Shown: positions 1 through 12,649 of the stretch, one piece after another
How positions within the stretch are numbered: position 1 is the first letter of the stretch
Layout: every line of letters starts with the position of its first letter
From: Peromyscus leucopus
Lineage: Eukaryota; Chordata; Mammalia; Rodentia; Cricetidae
Assembly: GCF_004664715.2 (NCBI RefSeq)
Contig: NC_051070.1
Location: forward strand, 40,636,456 to 40,700,455
Direction of reading: 5' to 3'
Length of the DNA: 64,000 bases
Notes under the pieces: generated by a model
The model's input: only the letters and a program-made list of their open reading frames with translations
Databases searched by the model: none
Told to the model about the DNA's origin: nothing
Position numbers and translations under genes: made by a program

Positions 1-1190
1 CCACTCAGTTGGACTATTTGATAAAGATGGGTTTGGGGAGGAAGAGGAAAAGAAGAAGAGAGACAAAGAAAGACAGAAATAGAGACAGAGAGTCATTTCT
101 TTTAGTGTTATTCCCACTTGTGGGCCTATCAGAATCTAATGAATGTTTTTGTCCAGTGATTGCCTAGAAATCTGTGGTTTAACTAGTGGTCATAAAATAA
201 AATTGGAAATCAAGAACCTGATAGGAGGACGATGAAGTGATAGTTACTAGAGGGAGATAGAAGAGGATGAGGAGAGAGTTGAGAGAAATCAGAATGTATT
301 GCATTCATGTATGAAATTGTCTAGGAACAAACTTAATTTAAAAAAAGAAAGAAAGAAAACTTTAATCTTAAGTAATGTGCAGTTTTCTGAGGTGCTAATA
401 AATGAATGATGCCTCTAATTGTCTACACATCAGTGTTCTTTTCACCACTCCCATACATGTATGAGTTGGTTTCTGTATAGATTTCAAGATTAGCTTCCAA
501 GCAAATTAGATGCCTATGTTACAGAAAATTAAAGAAAAACCACATTTTTAATAATTTAGGAAATTTCTGAAAGAATGTATTCCTGGATATAAGTCAATTT
601 CAGAAGATATTTGTGGTTTTCTTACAGAGATAAAAATAAAAATTCAAGTAAATTTATATTTCAGCAGCTTAGGAATCTTTTCAGTCACAGAAGTGATTCT
701 CCTTAAACTGGCATTATTTCTAGAGACTGTGAGTGGGAAAAATGATTTTTTGATTGTATGATGAATAAAACTCTCCCAGTAAAAATAAAACATTAAAGAA
801 AGTAAGAAATTGGTTTTATCAAAAATGTTAAAGATAAATCCTTAGATAATATTTTCTCTTTAATCTGTATATACTTTTTATCCTACAAGTTTCTAAATAT
901 AGCAAAATGATAATTTTTCTACTACCATGTAAAGCCTATGGATTACATATTATAATTCAAAGGAACTTAAAACTGTTTTTACTTTTTTGTGACCATAAAA
1001 TAAATGTTACTTTTACTACTTATGCAAAAAAAATACAGTTATACAACTATATAGTTTGTTTTCTGTAGTTTTTCAAGCACAGCTTACATTATGATTACCA
1101 AGGGCTTTTAAATACAGTCTTCCCCAGGGAAGATCCCCAAGATCAATTATGTAACACCAAGTGGTCAGTCTTGAAATCATATACATAAAA
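1..1190. other. Unique AT-rich DNA, nothing recognised
   Basis: No open frame of note and no recognisable SINE, LTR or L1 end. It contains short purine runs near 40-100 and 340-360 only. Confidence 0.5.
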
Positions 1191-1229
1191 GTGACATGAG
1201 CATGGTGTGTGTGTGTGTGACATGAGCAT

Positions 1230-1278
<49 letters not shown>
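1191..1278. repeat. (TG)n microsatellite with duplicated leader
   Basis: A short TG run (1205-1218) is followed by a second copy of the leader tgacatgagcatgg and then a longer TG run of about 47 bases. The duplicated leader shows that a unit containing both unique sequence and TG repeats was copied once in tandem. Confidence 0.9.
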
Positions 1279-1281
<3 letters not shown>

Positions 1282-2145
1282 AGAGGTAACAACAATTTAG
1301 AAAGAGACAGGCCATGAAATTGCTAGAGAGCAAGGGAATGTATAGGAAGGGTTAAAGAGAGGAAAGGAAAGGAGAAAATGATATTTTAATTAAAAATAAT
1401 TCCAATAACCATCATGAAAGGTTTTTAAGTCCTGCATCTTTATTACAGTTTTTTGTTTTTCAATGATGTATGAAACATAATAAACTAATATAAATAAAGA
1501 AATAGTTGTGCTCATCAAAACCTTCATAAATAAAGACTAATGGTTGATGTAAATCATATATTAATGAGCATTGATTTGGAATGTTCCATTCAATAGAATT
1601 TCTTCATTGGTAGAAGTGCTCTATGTGCTTTTTATTCCACAAAGAAGACAGACCTTATTTGAATACTGAATACTATACATGTGTAACACTGATGATAAGC
1701 TATATTTCAAATTTCATTTTACTCAAATACCTTAAAAGCTAATGTTTATGACTATCTAGACTAATCATAACCTAGTGAATAGAATTCATCAGACATGAAA
1801 ATATTATTAGTGAAGAACATAATTTTTTTAGCAAAATTATTTTCATTATTCCTGATATAAAGTTTATATTCTCTTTTCTCTACATTATAAATATGATCAT
1901 TTGACAGCTAATAAATTATAACTTTTATGGGCATTTATATGAACATAGATCTATGCATAATCTTAGGCAATGCCAATGTAAATTGGATATGTGTCTAGAA
2001 CCAAAATAATCCCACTTCTGGACTTTAATTTTAGGGCTGAGTTCTGCCTTCTTGAATCAAATGGAACACAGATTATTGAAGAAATTAGAAAAACTTTTAA
2101 AAGAAAGAAATGATAAAATTTTTGTTCAAGCCAACTCCAGCAGCC
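1279..2145. other. Unique AT-rich DNA
   Basis: No repeat or gene recognised. Several short A/T-rich frames are open by chance only. Confidence 0.45.
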
Positions 2146-2412
2146 TTTTTTATTATTTTTTTCATTCATTTTACACACCAATCAAAGATTCCCACTCTTC
2201 CCTCCTCCCGCCCCACCAGCCTCCCCCTCCCAACCCACCCTCCACAGCTCCTCACAAGAAGGCAAGGCCTCCTATGGGGAGGCACATCCAGTGGAATCAA
2301 GTCCAAACCTCTTCCACTGCCTCAAGACTGCAAAAGTGTCTCAACATAGGTAGTGGGCTCTAAAAAGCCTGCTGATGCACCAGGGATGGATTCTGATCCT
2401 ACAGCCAGGAGG
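2146..2412 (-). mobile_element. L1 3' end, minus strand (3' part of an inverted insertion)
   Basis: On the minus strand this is a rodent L1 3' UTR ending in its A-tail, read as T-rich sequence at 2146-2170. The C-rich plus strand is the complement of the G-rich tract near the L1 3' end. It meets a plus-strand L1 segment at about 2412. That is the structure expected of an L1 insertion made by twin priming: 3' part in one orientation, upstream part flipped. Confidence 0.8.
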
Positions 2413-2750
2413 CCCCAAAACGGAATGGTCGAGCTGGAACAAGGATGGAGTAGGAAAGCAATGAAAGAGATACCATGATAGATGAGACATCATGAAGAAA
2501 GAGAAACTGTGTTCTAGGGAAGTTCCTAGGAATCCCCAAAGATGACCCAGCTTGGACTACTAGAAATAGTGGAGAGGGTGCCTGAACTGAACTGGCTTAC
2601 CCCAGTGACCAGATCAGTGAATACCCTGTCATCACAGAGCTTTTCTCCAGTGACTGATGGAGGAAAATGCAGAGATCCACAGCCAAACACCAGGCAGAGC
2701 TCCAGGAGTCCGGTCAAAGAGAGAGAAGAGGGATTCTATGTGCACATGCA
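2413..2750 (+). mobile_element. L1 3' UTR segment, plus strand (inverted 5' part)
   Basis: This aligns by eye with the 3' UTR of the L1 at 30.9-31.2 kb in the same window: shared landmarks are gagctggaacaagg, ggtgcctgaact and the block at 2620-2710. It lacks an A-tail and ends just before ccatcagcct, which resembles ccagcagcct on the left side of the neighbouring minus-strand piece. Together they look like one 5'-truncated, 5'-inverted L1. Confidence 0.75.
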
Positions 2751-2765
2751 CCATCAGCCTGTTTA

Positions 2766-4030
2766 AGGAGTTGTATGTCTTGGAAAGGAGAAAATAGGAA
2801 TGGCATGCTAACTCATGAAATTCAATATGAGGACAAGCAGTGGGAATAAGTGATGTCAGAAAAAATGCATTGCTTATTTTGATATAATTAGTGACTAGCA
2901 TTAATTCATTTGATATAATGTAAGTTGACTTTACTAAATCAGTTGACATCAGGTCTCAAATATCTTACTGAGATACTAATTGAAATTGGCTTGGATACCA
3001 GCACTGTCATGGGGACTGAAACTGACTAACAGACCATAAACAAAAACTAATGGTAAGTGGCAATGCATGAAGGAGAAGTGAGCAGTGTTTCCATCTCAGA
3101 AAAATTAACATCTTTATGATACAATGAAAATTGCAGCTTTAACAGTGTGAAGTATAATTGAGGTTTTCCAAAGAAATAAACAAAACCAAATTACTTCAAA
3201 TAATCTTTACATCATTTAATTATTGCTCAATTTGTTTATGGATGTTTAAGAAAAAATGTTGTAATTATATTATAGTCTCAGAAAATATATTTAAAGTATC
3301 TACTAATGAAAGATTGCACATATGGGTATATTTCTTCTATAGCAGTGAACCTTCCTGTAAAGGTTAGGCTTGTGTATTTGAGGTTTCAAGATATTTCTCT
3401 TAAGTGGCTTTTCTTTTGTAAGTAAAAGAGTCAACACCTTTGAATGAAGGAGTTATTTAAAATGTGAAATTTCAGAACCTGAGATTGTTTTCCTTAAATT
3501 TACTTTTACATTTGAATTGCAATTCTGCTGCCATATCTTCTGGCTACATAATATGAGGTTAATATTTATTGTCTACTTTGACATTCATGCCAAAATCACT
3601 TAGAAGGGCAATTGAGAGACAACCTCTGCATTCTTGATGCTATAAGACACCTTGGGAAACTGTTTCTTTAATAACAAATTAAGGTATTTGATGTCCAATT
3701 CTCATTAGTTCCCATTTTTTTCCTGATGCTGTTCTGAAAGATACTCAACATATTTATACAGAAAATATTAAGAAACATATTGAACTCTTCTAGCTATAAC
3801 ATTTTTAATATAGAGCAAAAAAGTAGAAAATTATAAGAAAATGCTCAACAAATATGTACATGTACTGCATCACTAGGAACAATCAATATAATATGGACTC
3901 AAACTAAGTATCCAAGGTCCAAAGAAAGTTATATCCCCTTACTTTATTTATTTTTGATTTAGAGACTTTGATATTGTCTGAAAACATGCACGCATATTCC
4001 AAATGATAGAACTGATGACTTAAGCATATA
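2766..4030. other. Unique AT-rich DNA
   Basis: No repeat or gene recognised. The open frame at 3158-3367 has no recognisable domain and an AT-driven composition. Confidence 0.45.
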
Positions 4031-4035
4031 AATCC

Positions 4036-4038
4036 CTC

Positions 4039-4114
<76 letters not shown>

Positions 4115-4138
4115 GTGTGTGTGTGTGTGTGTGTGTGT
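4036..4138. repeat. (CT)n then (TG)n compound microsatellite
   Basis: About 36 CT dinucleotides with one or two interruptions run to 4108, followed by about 13 TG units from 4112. Confidence 0.97.
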
Positions 4139-5052
4139 TTATTGCAAAACAGTTGCAACAGGGAATGTTACATTAAGTGATGTAAGCCAGTCATAAAAAG
4201 AAAAACACTGAACTTTTAATCTCAAATACAGAAATTTATAAAAATATTGAGCTGGATGTAGAATAGTGGTTTCTAGTTTTGGAGAAAGAATGTGAAGACA
4301 GGATGGTTTTCATAAGAGAAAGTTGAGATACCATAATGAACCACATTAATATGTATAATTAACATATGATAGCCAAAATTATGACAACCAAATCACATGG
4401 TATTTAATAATAAATAATCCTTTAATATTGAAAATAATTCAAGCCTTTCTAAGTAATATGCCTGATTACTTTCATAAAATCATCATCTACATTTTAGCAA
4501 TCAGCTATAGAATCTGTTAAGATGACATGTATGTGAAATACACCATGGTTCCATTACTCCATCTTGACAAAAATAGGTTTTACTTTATATTTAAGAGAAA
4601 TTAGTATTTTGTTAGATAGAATTTTGTCAAATAGAATTAATATTTTGTTAAATACGAATTTAAGACATCAACTGTGTATTCAAAATAGGAAATACAAATT
4701 ATGCTCATATTCAGAAAGCTGGAGTTTATTCTAACAGAGCTACAGGTAGACACCCAAGAAATCACTTGAACACACACATCTACATACCACACACCCATAT
4801 GCACTAAGACAGATACTTTCATATTTAAAAAATATAGGATTTTATCTCCAAAGTTATAGTAAATGTCCCCATCTTGAAGGTTACTTCACAGATCCAGATT
4901 AAATAGGTTTTTGTCAATAGATATAGTCTGGATATTAGCCATTCTCAATTGTCCTGCATGTTGAAAGCTTATCTCCAGACCATATAGTAGAATTTGAAGT
5001 TGGTATAACAGTTATGAGCACATATTAGAAGATAGTTGGAATGTGAAAGCAG

Positions 5053-5053
<1 letters not shown>
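4139..5053. other. Unique AT-rich DNA
   Basis: No recognisable element. Near 4600-4655 a short degenerate tandem (tattttgtta...) occurs two to three times. Confidence 0.45.

Positions 5054-5118
<65 letters not shown>
5054..5118. repeat. (CT)n microsatellite
   Basis: An almost pure run of about 32 CT units. The open frames crossing it encode Leu-Ser or Arg-Glu repeats and are artefacts of the run. Confidence 0.97.
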
Positions 5119-5120
<2 letters not shown>

Positions 5121-5394
5121 GACACATCCTCCTTTCCCAACCATCAAGTCCAATTTGTTCTGCTTATATTTTCTACTCAAGAAGCATGTAATAGAAAGAT
5201 ACTGAATTCTTTGTTTAATGAAAAAAAAGCAGCAGGCTCCACTGCTGGGCAAGAAATGATATCTAAAACTCCATACCTCACTAAATGAGATCCAGGTATC
5301 ACAAATATAATTCTCATGTAACCTAAAACCAATCATGTGTGCTTTAGAAAATGATTGTGATTTGGTCCCATTCTTTTCCTTTTTTCCTTCCCTC

Positions 5395-5895
5395 TAATTT
5401 AACTTTTCATTGATTCTTTGTGGATTTCACATCATGTATCTAGATCCCATTCATCTCTCCATCCCCCCATATCTGGCCTCAGCCCTTGCAACCCCCCACC
5501 CCCACACACACAAAAGTAAAATTAGATAAAATAAAATAAAAGTAAAGAATAATCTCATGGTGGCAGCTGTTGTGTGACACACTGAGTCCCATAGCACACC
5601 CACCCTTTAGTCCATATATTTTTACTTGCAAGTATTCATCACAATGAAGCACTGGTCTGGTTCAAGGCAGCTGGTTTCTTTTACACTATTGACACTGGTC
5701 CCTCACTTGAACTCCTCTTGGAGATCCTGCAGTTTTGGGCCTGCAGAACCAGCCCATTCACATACTCCTGCAGATCATAGATAGATGGGGTGGATATTGG
5801 AATGGGCCGACTCATAGCCCTGGTTTTGGGCCTGGATGGTTGCTGCATTGGTCAGGCTACCTGCTCTCTCTCATTCACACTAGCAGCTTAACAGA
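5395..5895 (-). mobile_element. Old rodent L1 3' UTR, minus strand
   Basis: Read on the minus strand, this matches the 3' UTR of old murid/cricetid L1 (Lx-like) lineages. It ends near aagaatcaatgaaaag, followed by an A-rich zone at the left end. The piece is truncated at 5895, where a plus-strand L1 begins. Whether it is a separate insertion or part of one rearranged event cannot be settled by eye. Confidence 0.65.
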
Positions 5896-8650
5896 ATACC
5901 TGAAAGCTCAAGAAAAAAAAAGAAGCAAACACATCAATGAGTAGTAGATGGTAGGATATTATCAAACTAAAGGTTGAAATCAATAAAATAGAGACTAAGA
6001 GAGTGATACAAAGAATCAAAGAAACAAAGAGGTGGTTCTTTAAAAAATCAAAAAGACAGACAAACTAACCAAAAGACAGAGAGAATGTCCAAATTAATAA
6101 AATCAGAAGTGAAAATGGGGACATAAAAAAAGACACCTAAGAAGTTCAAAATATCATTAAGTAATAATTCAAAAACCTGTACTACACCAAATTGGAAAAT
6201 CTAAACACAATGGACAATTTTCTTTATAGATACCATTTACCAAAGTTAACTCAAGATAATACAAACAAACAAATTATATAAACCTATACCCCTTAAAGGA
6301 ATAGAAATTGTCATTAAAATCTCCCCCTCCCCCCACCAAAAGCCCAGAGTCAAATGGTTTTAGCACAGAATTCTACCAGACTTTCAAAGAAGACCTAGAG
6401 TCAATACTCTTTAATTCATTCCACAAAATATAAAGAGAAGTAACACTGAAAATTTATGTTATGAGGCTACAGTCACTCTGATACAAAACCATACAAAGAT
6501 TAAACAAAGAAAGAGAATTAAAGATTAGTTTTCTTCACAAACTTCCATGCAAAAATACTCAACAAAATACTTGCAAACTGAATGTAAGAACTCATCATAA
6601 AGATCACCCATAATGATCAAAGTAAGCTTTATCCTAGAGATGCAGGAATGGTTTAAAATATGAAAATATGTCAATGTTATCCACCACATAAACAAACTGA
6701 AAGGAAAAAAAAAAGATCATCTCATTAAACTAAAAAAGACTTTGAAAATCCAACACCCTTTTATGATAAACATCTTGGAGAGAGTAGGGTTACAACCACT
6801 TACCTAAACATAATAAAAGCAATTCATTGCAAGCCTGTAGCCAATATCAAATTAAATGAAGAGAGACTCAAAGCAATTTCACTAAAATTAGTAATAATAC
6901 AGGGCGATCCACTTTCCCAATATCTTTTCAATATAGTACTTGAACTTCCAGAGCAACAAGACAGCTAAAGAAGATCAAGGGGAAACAAATTGCCAAGAAG
7001 TTAAAGTATTGCTATTTGCAAATGATATGGTAGTAGACATAAGCAACACCAAAAATTCCACCAGGGAACTCCTACTGCTGATAAAAAATCTTCAGTGAAG
7101 TAGCTGGGCAAAAGATTAACTCAAAGAAATCAGTAGCTCTCCTGTACACAAATAACAAAGGAGGCGGCAAAAATCTCAGGGAAACAACACCTGTCACAAG
7201 AGCCACAAACAATATCAAATATCTCGGACTAAATCTAACTAAGCAAATGAAAGGCCTGTGCCAAAAATTTTCCAAGTATTTGAATAAGGCAATTAAAGAA
7301 GATATCAGAAGTTGGTAAGATCACCCATGCTCATGGATTGATAGAATTAACATAGAAAAAATTGCCACCCTACCTAAAGAAATCTACAGATTCAATGCAA
7401 TGCCTATCAAAATTTTAACACATTTCTTTACAGACCTTGAAGGAACAATATTCAAATTATTCTGAACAGTGAAAAACAAACTTCTGAGGGCATCATTGTC
7501 CCTGATTTCAAGCTATCCTACACAACTGCAATAATAAGAATAGATATAGGCATAAGACCAGAAAAGTTGATCAATAGCATCAAATCTAAGACCCAGACAT
7601 AAATTCATACACCTATGGACAACTGATTCTTGATAAAGAAATCAGAAATATAGAATGGAAAATAGAAAGCATCTTCAACAAATAATGATTTTCTAACTGT
7701 ATGTTGGCATGTGAAGAATACAAATAGATCCATATCCATTTGGGCTAGAGTTTTCTACAGGGTGATAGAATCAGATACACTTAAACTGAGCTTCATAGAA
7801 GAGAAAATTGGAAACCTCTTTTGAAAACACTGGGACAGAAGACAACTTCCTGAAAAGAACACTAATAGTTGAGGCACTAAGATTGACAATTAATAAATGT
7901 GACTTTCTGAAACTGAAATCTTCTACAATACAAAGGACATCTTCAATAGGACAAAATGGCAGCCCACAGAATGGCAAAAGATTTTCACCAACCCCACATC
8001 TGACAGAGGGCTAAAATACTCAAGAAACATTAATAAAACAAATAGTCCACTTAAAAAATGGGATAGATCTAAACAAAGAATTCACAACAAAGGAAACCAA
8101 AATGGTTGGTAAACACTTAAAGACTAAGGATGTTCAACATCCTTAGCCATCAGGGAAATGAAAGTCAAAATAACTTTGAGATTCCATCTTACATCTATCA
8201 AAATGCCTAAGATCAAAAACAGCTCATGCTGGAGAGGATGTAGAGCAAGGGGAATACCCTTCCATTGCTAGTGGTAGTGAAAACTTGAACAGTCACTTTG
8301 GAAATCAATATGGTGGTTTCTCAAAAAATTGAAAATAGATCTACCTGAAGACCCAGCTATAAAACTTGGGCATATACCCCAAAGACACCCCATCCTACTA
8401 GAAGAACACTTGCTTAACTATCTTCATAGTAGCTTTATTCATAATGGCCAGAAACTGCAAACAACCTGGATATCCTGGATAAAATAAATGTAGTACATTT
8501 ACACAATGGAGTATTGCTCAGTGGTTAAAAGCAAAGACATCATGACATTTGCAGGTAAATGGATGGAACTTGAAAAAAAAAATCATGCTGAGTGAGGAAC
8601 CTAGACCCAGAAAAACAAACATGGTGTGCATTAATGTATAAGTGGATGTT
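5896..8650 (+). pseudogene. L1 ORF2 remnant (reverse transcriptase part), decayed
   Basis: Intact L1 ORF2 encodes an endonuclease and a reverse transcriptase that copies L1 RNA into the genome. Here only the part after the endonuclease remains, broken into short frames by stops and indels. The catalytic loop is visible at 7006-7035 as VLLFANDMVV. Active L1 has FADD there, so the second acidic residue is replaced by Asn (codon aat at 7021-7023), which alone would abolish polymerase activity. Near 8340-8620 the usual L1 C-terminal landmarks are recognisable (gggcatatacccc, cacaatggagtattgctcag). No frame is long enough to be functional. Confidence 0.85.
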
Positions 8651-9602
8651 AGCTTTAAAATAAAATATAGTCATGCTATGGTCATTGGATGCAGAGAGGC
8701 TAACTAACAAGGAAGGCTTAAGGGGAGACGTAAGGATCTCCCTGGGAAGAGACATTAGAACAGGTTTCACTTGGAGCAGGTGAGGTCACAAAGAGGAGGG
8801 AGAAAATTTGGGTGGGGGATAATGGGAGAAACGACTTGGAATTGGGTGGCATTTCTGGGACAAGGTGGAAACTCCATGGAACCTATGTGAGTAACCCTAG
8901 CAAAGACTCCTAGTATGGGGGACATGGAGTCTGAACTGGCAATCTTCTGTAACCAGATGGCCTTAAGTGGAGGGATTAGGACACCAACCCAGCCACAAAA
9001 CCTTCCACCTACAATTTGTTCTGCTTGCAGAATGTTCAGGGACCAGAGCCTAGCAGAACTGTCTTCAAAGAGACCAGAGAAAATTCATCCAGCAACTGAT
9101 GAGAGCAGATGCAGAGTCCCACAGCCAAATATTAGGTGGTGCCTGGGAAGTCCTGAGGAGGAAGGCTGAGAAAGGATTGGAGGAACCAGAGGGGTCAAGG
9201 ACAGACAATATGAGAACACAGCCCACAGAATCAATTGCCTGGAACCCATAAGGCACTCACAGAGATCAGGGAGCCTGTAGAGGTCTGACCTACGTCCTCT
9301 ACATGTATTATAGCCAAGAAGTTTAAGCTTCTTGTGGGATTACAAACAGTGGGCGTTGGGGCTGTCTTTGACTCTTTTGCCTGCTTTTGGGACCTTTTCC
9401 TGCTACGTGGTTGTTTCATGTGAGGGTATGTGCCTGGTCTTATTGTAGCATATGTTTGGTTGATGTCTTTGGGAGGTCTGTTCTTTTCTGTGGGGAGACA
9501 GAGGCAGAGGATTTGTGAAAGAAGTGGGAGAGACTGGGGAAGGGGAAGCTACAGCTCAGATTTAATACATGAGCAAAAAAAAGAAAAAAGAAAAAAAAAA
9601 GA
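5896..9602 (+). mobile_element. L1, 5'-truncated, plus strand, with 3' end
   Basis: The largest element in the window, about 3.7 kb. It starts inside ORF2, upstream of the reverse transcriptase domain, runs through the rest of ORF2 to about 8650, then through a long 3' UTR to an A-rich tail at about 9574-9602. ORF1, the 5' UTR and the endonuclease part of ORF2 are absent. Many stops and frameshifts date it as an old, inactive copy. Confidence 0.9.
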
Positions 9603-10022
9603 GCAAGCAGGGGTTAAAGGATCTGAACTACAGTTAAAGTCCTCAAATCTATGAAGAGAAGGTGCAATCCACTACAATACAACTAACCTTTCAGAGGACT
9701 TTATAAACAAACTTTTCCTGTTTAACTTTTTCAGATTTACAGGTATGTGGTATGTGAGCATATCTGCATGCATATACATGTGTGCAGAAATGCATGTATG
9801 TGTGTCCCTAAATTTAGAGACTGAGGTTGATGTCTGGAATCTTCAAATGCTGCTCCACCTGAATTTTTCAGGCAGAGTGTCTCTTATTTACTGTTAAAAA
9901 TACTTGTTTCAAAAGTGAGGTATCTGTCTTTAAAAGGATTGTCTACAAGTTTTCAGAAATTCTTGTTTTCATTTTTATTTTATATTATTAGCTAAGATTT
10001 TTAGTTTAAAAATGTTTTCTAG
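9603..10022. other. Unique AT-rich DNA
   Basis: Nothing recognised beyond short runs. Confidence 0.4.
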
Positions 10023-10177
10023 TTGTGTGGTAGTGGTGCACACCTTTAATCCCAGCACTTGGGAGGCAGAGGTAGGTGGATCTCTGTGAGTTCAAGGCCA
10101 AGCTGGAATACAGAATGAGTTCCAGCACAGCCAGAGCTACACAGAAAAACCCTGTCTTGAAAGCCAAAAAAAAAAAA
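10023..10177 (+). mobile_element. B1 SINE, plus strand
   Basis: A full-length B1: degenerate RNA polymerase III A-box region, then cctttaatcccagcac, gtgagttcaaggcc and an A-tail of about 12. Flanks gttttcta (10014-10021 and 10178-10185) form the target-site duplication. The copy is moderately diverged. Confidence 0.95.
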
Positions 10178-10185
10178 GTTTTCTA

Positions 10186-10911
10186 CAGATGGTTTAATTG
10201 CCTTGAGAAAGTGGTAACAGATGCATTGCATTGCATACTAAAAGGACTGATATAAACCTCATGTAATCAGAGATGTATTTGAAATCAATATGTAACTAAG
10301 TAAATATCTATAAACTTTTAAACTAATGATCACTAGTGACAAAATACATTTTGAAATATGTATTATCATTTTTATTCCTGACAATATAAGATGACTACAA
10401 AATAATATGACTAAAAGCTATAAATATGTATAACTGATACACTGATTGGCTTGGAGTGTGTTTTCTACTGATGAGGACTCTTCAAGAGAAACTGGATTGT
10501 GTTTTTCTATATATTTTCCTGGCTGAATTAGTTTTGAATGAGACATGACACTCATCATGTTCCCTAGCAGATAATGTGAGTCATTGAAAAATTAGTTGAT
10601 TTTAATATTATGTTAAATAAAGAGAAATTCGCAAACATTTGTGAGACATAATATACTCTACACCATTAAGCAATTGCTTTGGCAAATTGCGAGTCTTTTC
10701 TATGAAGTATTACTCTTATAGAACAGTATGTTATTAACTATTATTCCAGAGTTATAATTTATGAAAGACTGCAAAAACCATTCATTCTCTTACTTCATTC
10801 TTAGTAAAGATCCCAATTGAAAGGATTCATATTAAAAGAAAACACATCATCAGAAAATATGTATAACAAATCAAGATATTGTTCCAATTTTATTATATTC
10901 ATAATAAGGAA
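10186..10911. other. Unique AT-rich DNA
   Basis: No repeat or gene recognised. Confidence 0.45.
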
Positions 10912-10965
10912 ATTGTTATAGGTTGCCTATATATATATATATATATATAGGCAACCTATAACAAT
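10912..10965. repeat. Perfect 54-bp palindrome
   Basis: The 16-base arm attgttataggttgcc at 10912-10927 is followed by (ta)11 and then the exact reverse complement of the arm at 10950-10965. Because (ta)11 is self-complementary, all 27 base pairs match with no spacer. It can extrude as a cruciform or fold as a hairpin. A further short AT run and a B1 follow immediately. Confidence 0.97.
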
Positions 10966-10980
10966 ATATATATATATACA

Positions 10981-11129
10981 GGTTTTTTTCGAGACAGGGT
11001 TTCTCTGTGTAGCTTTGGGCCTTTCCTGGAACTCGCTTTGGAGACCAGGCTGGCCTCGAACTCACAGAGATTGGCTTGGCTCTGCCTCCCGAGTGCTGGG
11101 ATTAAAGGCGTGCGCCACCACCGCCCGGT
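10981..11129 (-). mobile_element. B1 SINE, minus strand, young
   Basis: Full-length B1 in reverse: short T-run, cgagacagggtttctctgtg, then ggcctcgaactcacagagat and gggattaaaggcgtgcgcca, ending ccgcccgg. It keeps several CpG sites and is close to the cricetid B1 consensus, so it is relatively recent. I could not find a clean target duplication, perhaps because it landed in AT repeats. Confidence 0.96.
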
Positions 11130-12649
11130 ATTATAATATAGTTCTCTTCCTGATTCATATTATGTATAACACACAAATTGGTAACATTGGAGGAAGACTG
11201 AAAAATAGCATTTTGCATTGTAATGAATATTAATTTATTAGAATATTTTAGTTGTCTTGAGCTTTCTACAAAGAGATGAAAATATTTCTAAGATAGAGGA
11301 TTATCACTGTTTACTCCCCCATGTGTAGTAGCTGTGTGATTTACTCATGTGAAGGTCACTCTGCGAGGATCAGAATGATCATACATATCTAAGCAGTCTT
11401 ACGTAAGCTCCACCCAACACTGTGATGAACTGTGACCATTTTAAAGAAAAAAGTGGCTTTAGCTCTACCCTTCTGAGAGAGTCACATTTGAAAATTAACA
11501 GAAAAGATCTTTCTTTTCATCCTTCACTATATAAGCAAATATTTCCACAGAGAAAACAAGCGTATGTTTTAGCAGCTTGAAATGTTTCCATATATTTCAT
11601 CATAAACTCTTCAAAATATTAACACCCTTTTGTATTTAATTATTTTTTCACAATTTAGTTATAAGTGAATATATAACATTACATACTTTACTTTGAATGC
11701 CAAGCTTCAGTAAGCATATCATACAACATTAGGACGGGAACATGGAACATGTCTTCTGACAACTCCACATGTAAGTTAAAGCACACATTCAAAATTTGGA
11801 TGACTCCACCTAAGATAACGTGTATCAAATCTTCACCTTGTCATCTTTCTAGTCATAACTAGAAAGTTAGTCATGTCTGTCTGGATGTGATGGATTGTGC
11901 TATGCCTGTCCTGTGCCCCATCATGCAGAAGGTGAGTGAGCAAGATGGATACCTTTTAGTCAGCCAGTCTACTGTTCTGATCCTATGCAAATTACAAAGA
12001 AACAAACAACAAACAAGCAAACAAACAGTAACAAAAACTACTACAAAACTAAAAACTCTTCCAGAAAACGTCATAACATTTTGATGTTTGAGATAGTTGG
12101 ATTTGGACAAAAGCCTCTCCTAGTTAGAGCTAGGGCCAAGCGCTTACCTCCACCCCAATGTATCTCCACAAGGACAAGGACAACACATAGCTAGCCTTCC
12201 TTTACAGAACCTTCCAATTCCAAAAGCAATTGCTCAAGGCCTAGGTAGTGAGTGATCTTAAGTTGTGAAAATAAGGACCTGTGTACCAGCACAGTCATGG
12301 ATCCTCACGTTTTCTTCTCGTGTTTGCTGATAAAAACCAATACAATGGAAAATATAAGAGTTCTAGAATCTATTGTGATTTAAAGGAATAAGACAGGGAA
12401 TATTCTTTAATGAAGAGGATATCAAAGAATGAATGCCAGTTTGAATATCTTACACAGTGTCTTTCAGAGATTCTACTAACTCATGGTTCATGAGAATGGT
12501 AGAATGTCATTTATATACCAAAAAATACTCTTTTTCTAGTTTACTAGGGTGCCTTTGCTACAATGAATGTTTTTGATATACCAAATTCTAGAGATACAAT
12601 ATTGCTAAGTTCTCTATACTAAGTAAAATTAATTTTGCAGAAAACTCTT
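11130..12649. other. Unique DNA, no gene recognised
   Basis: About 1.5 kb without a recognisable element. Overlapping open frames on both strands at 11.87-12.19 kb encode low-complexity Gln/Thr/Asn-rich or Val/Phe-rich strings driven by an aacaaacaaacaa-like tract near 11995-12045, and are not credible proteins. Confidence 0.45.

Noticed and set aside
5025..5336. Arg-Glu and Leu-Ser repeat frames around 5.05 kb
   Set aside because: Produced by the (CT)n microsatellite.
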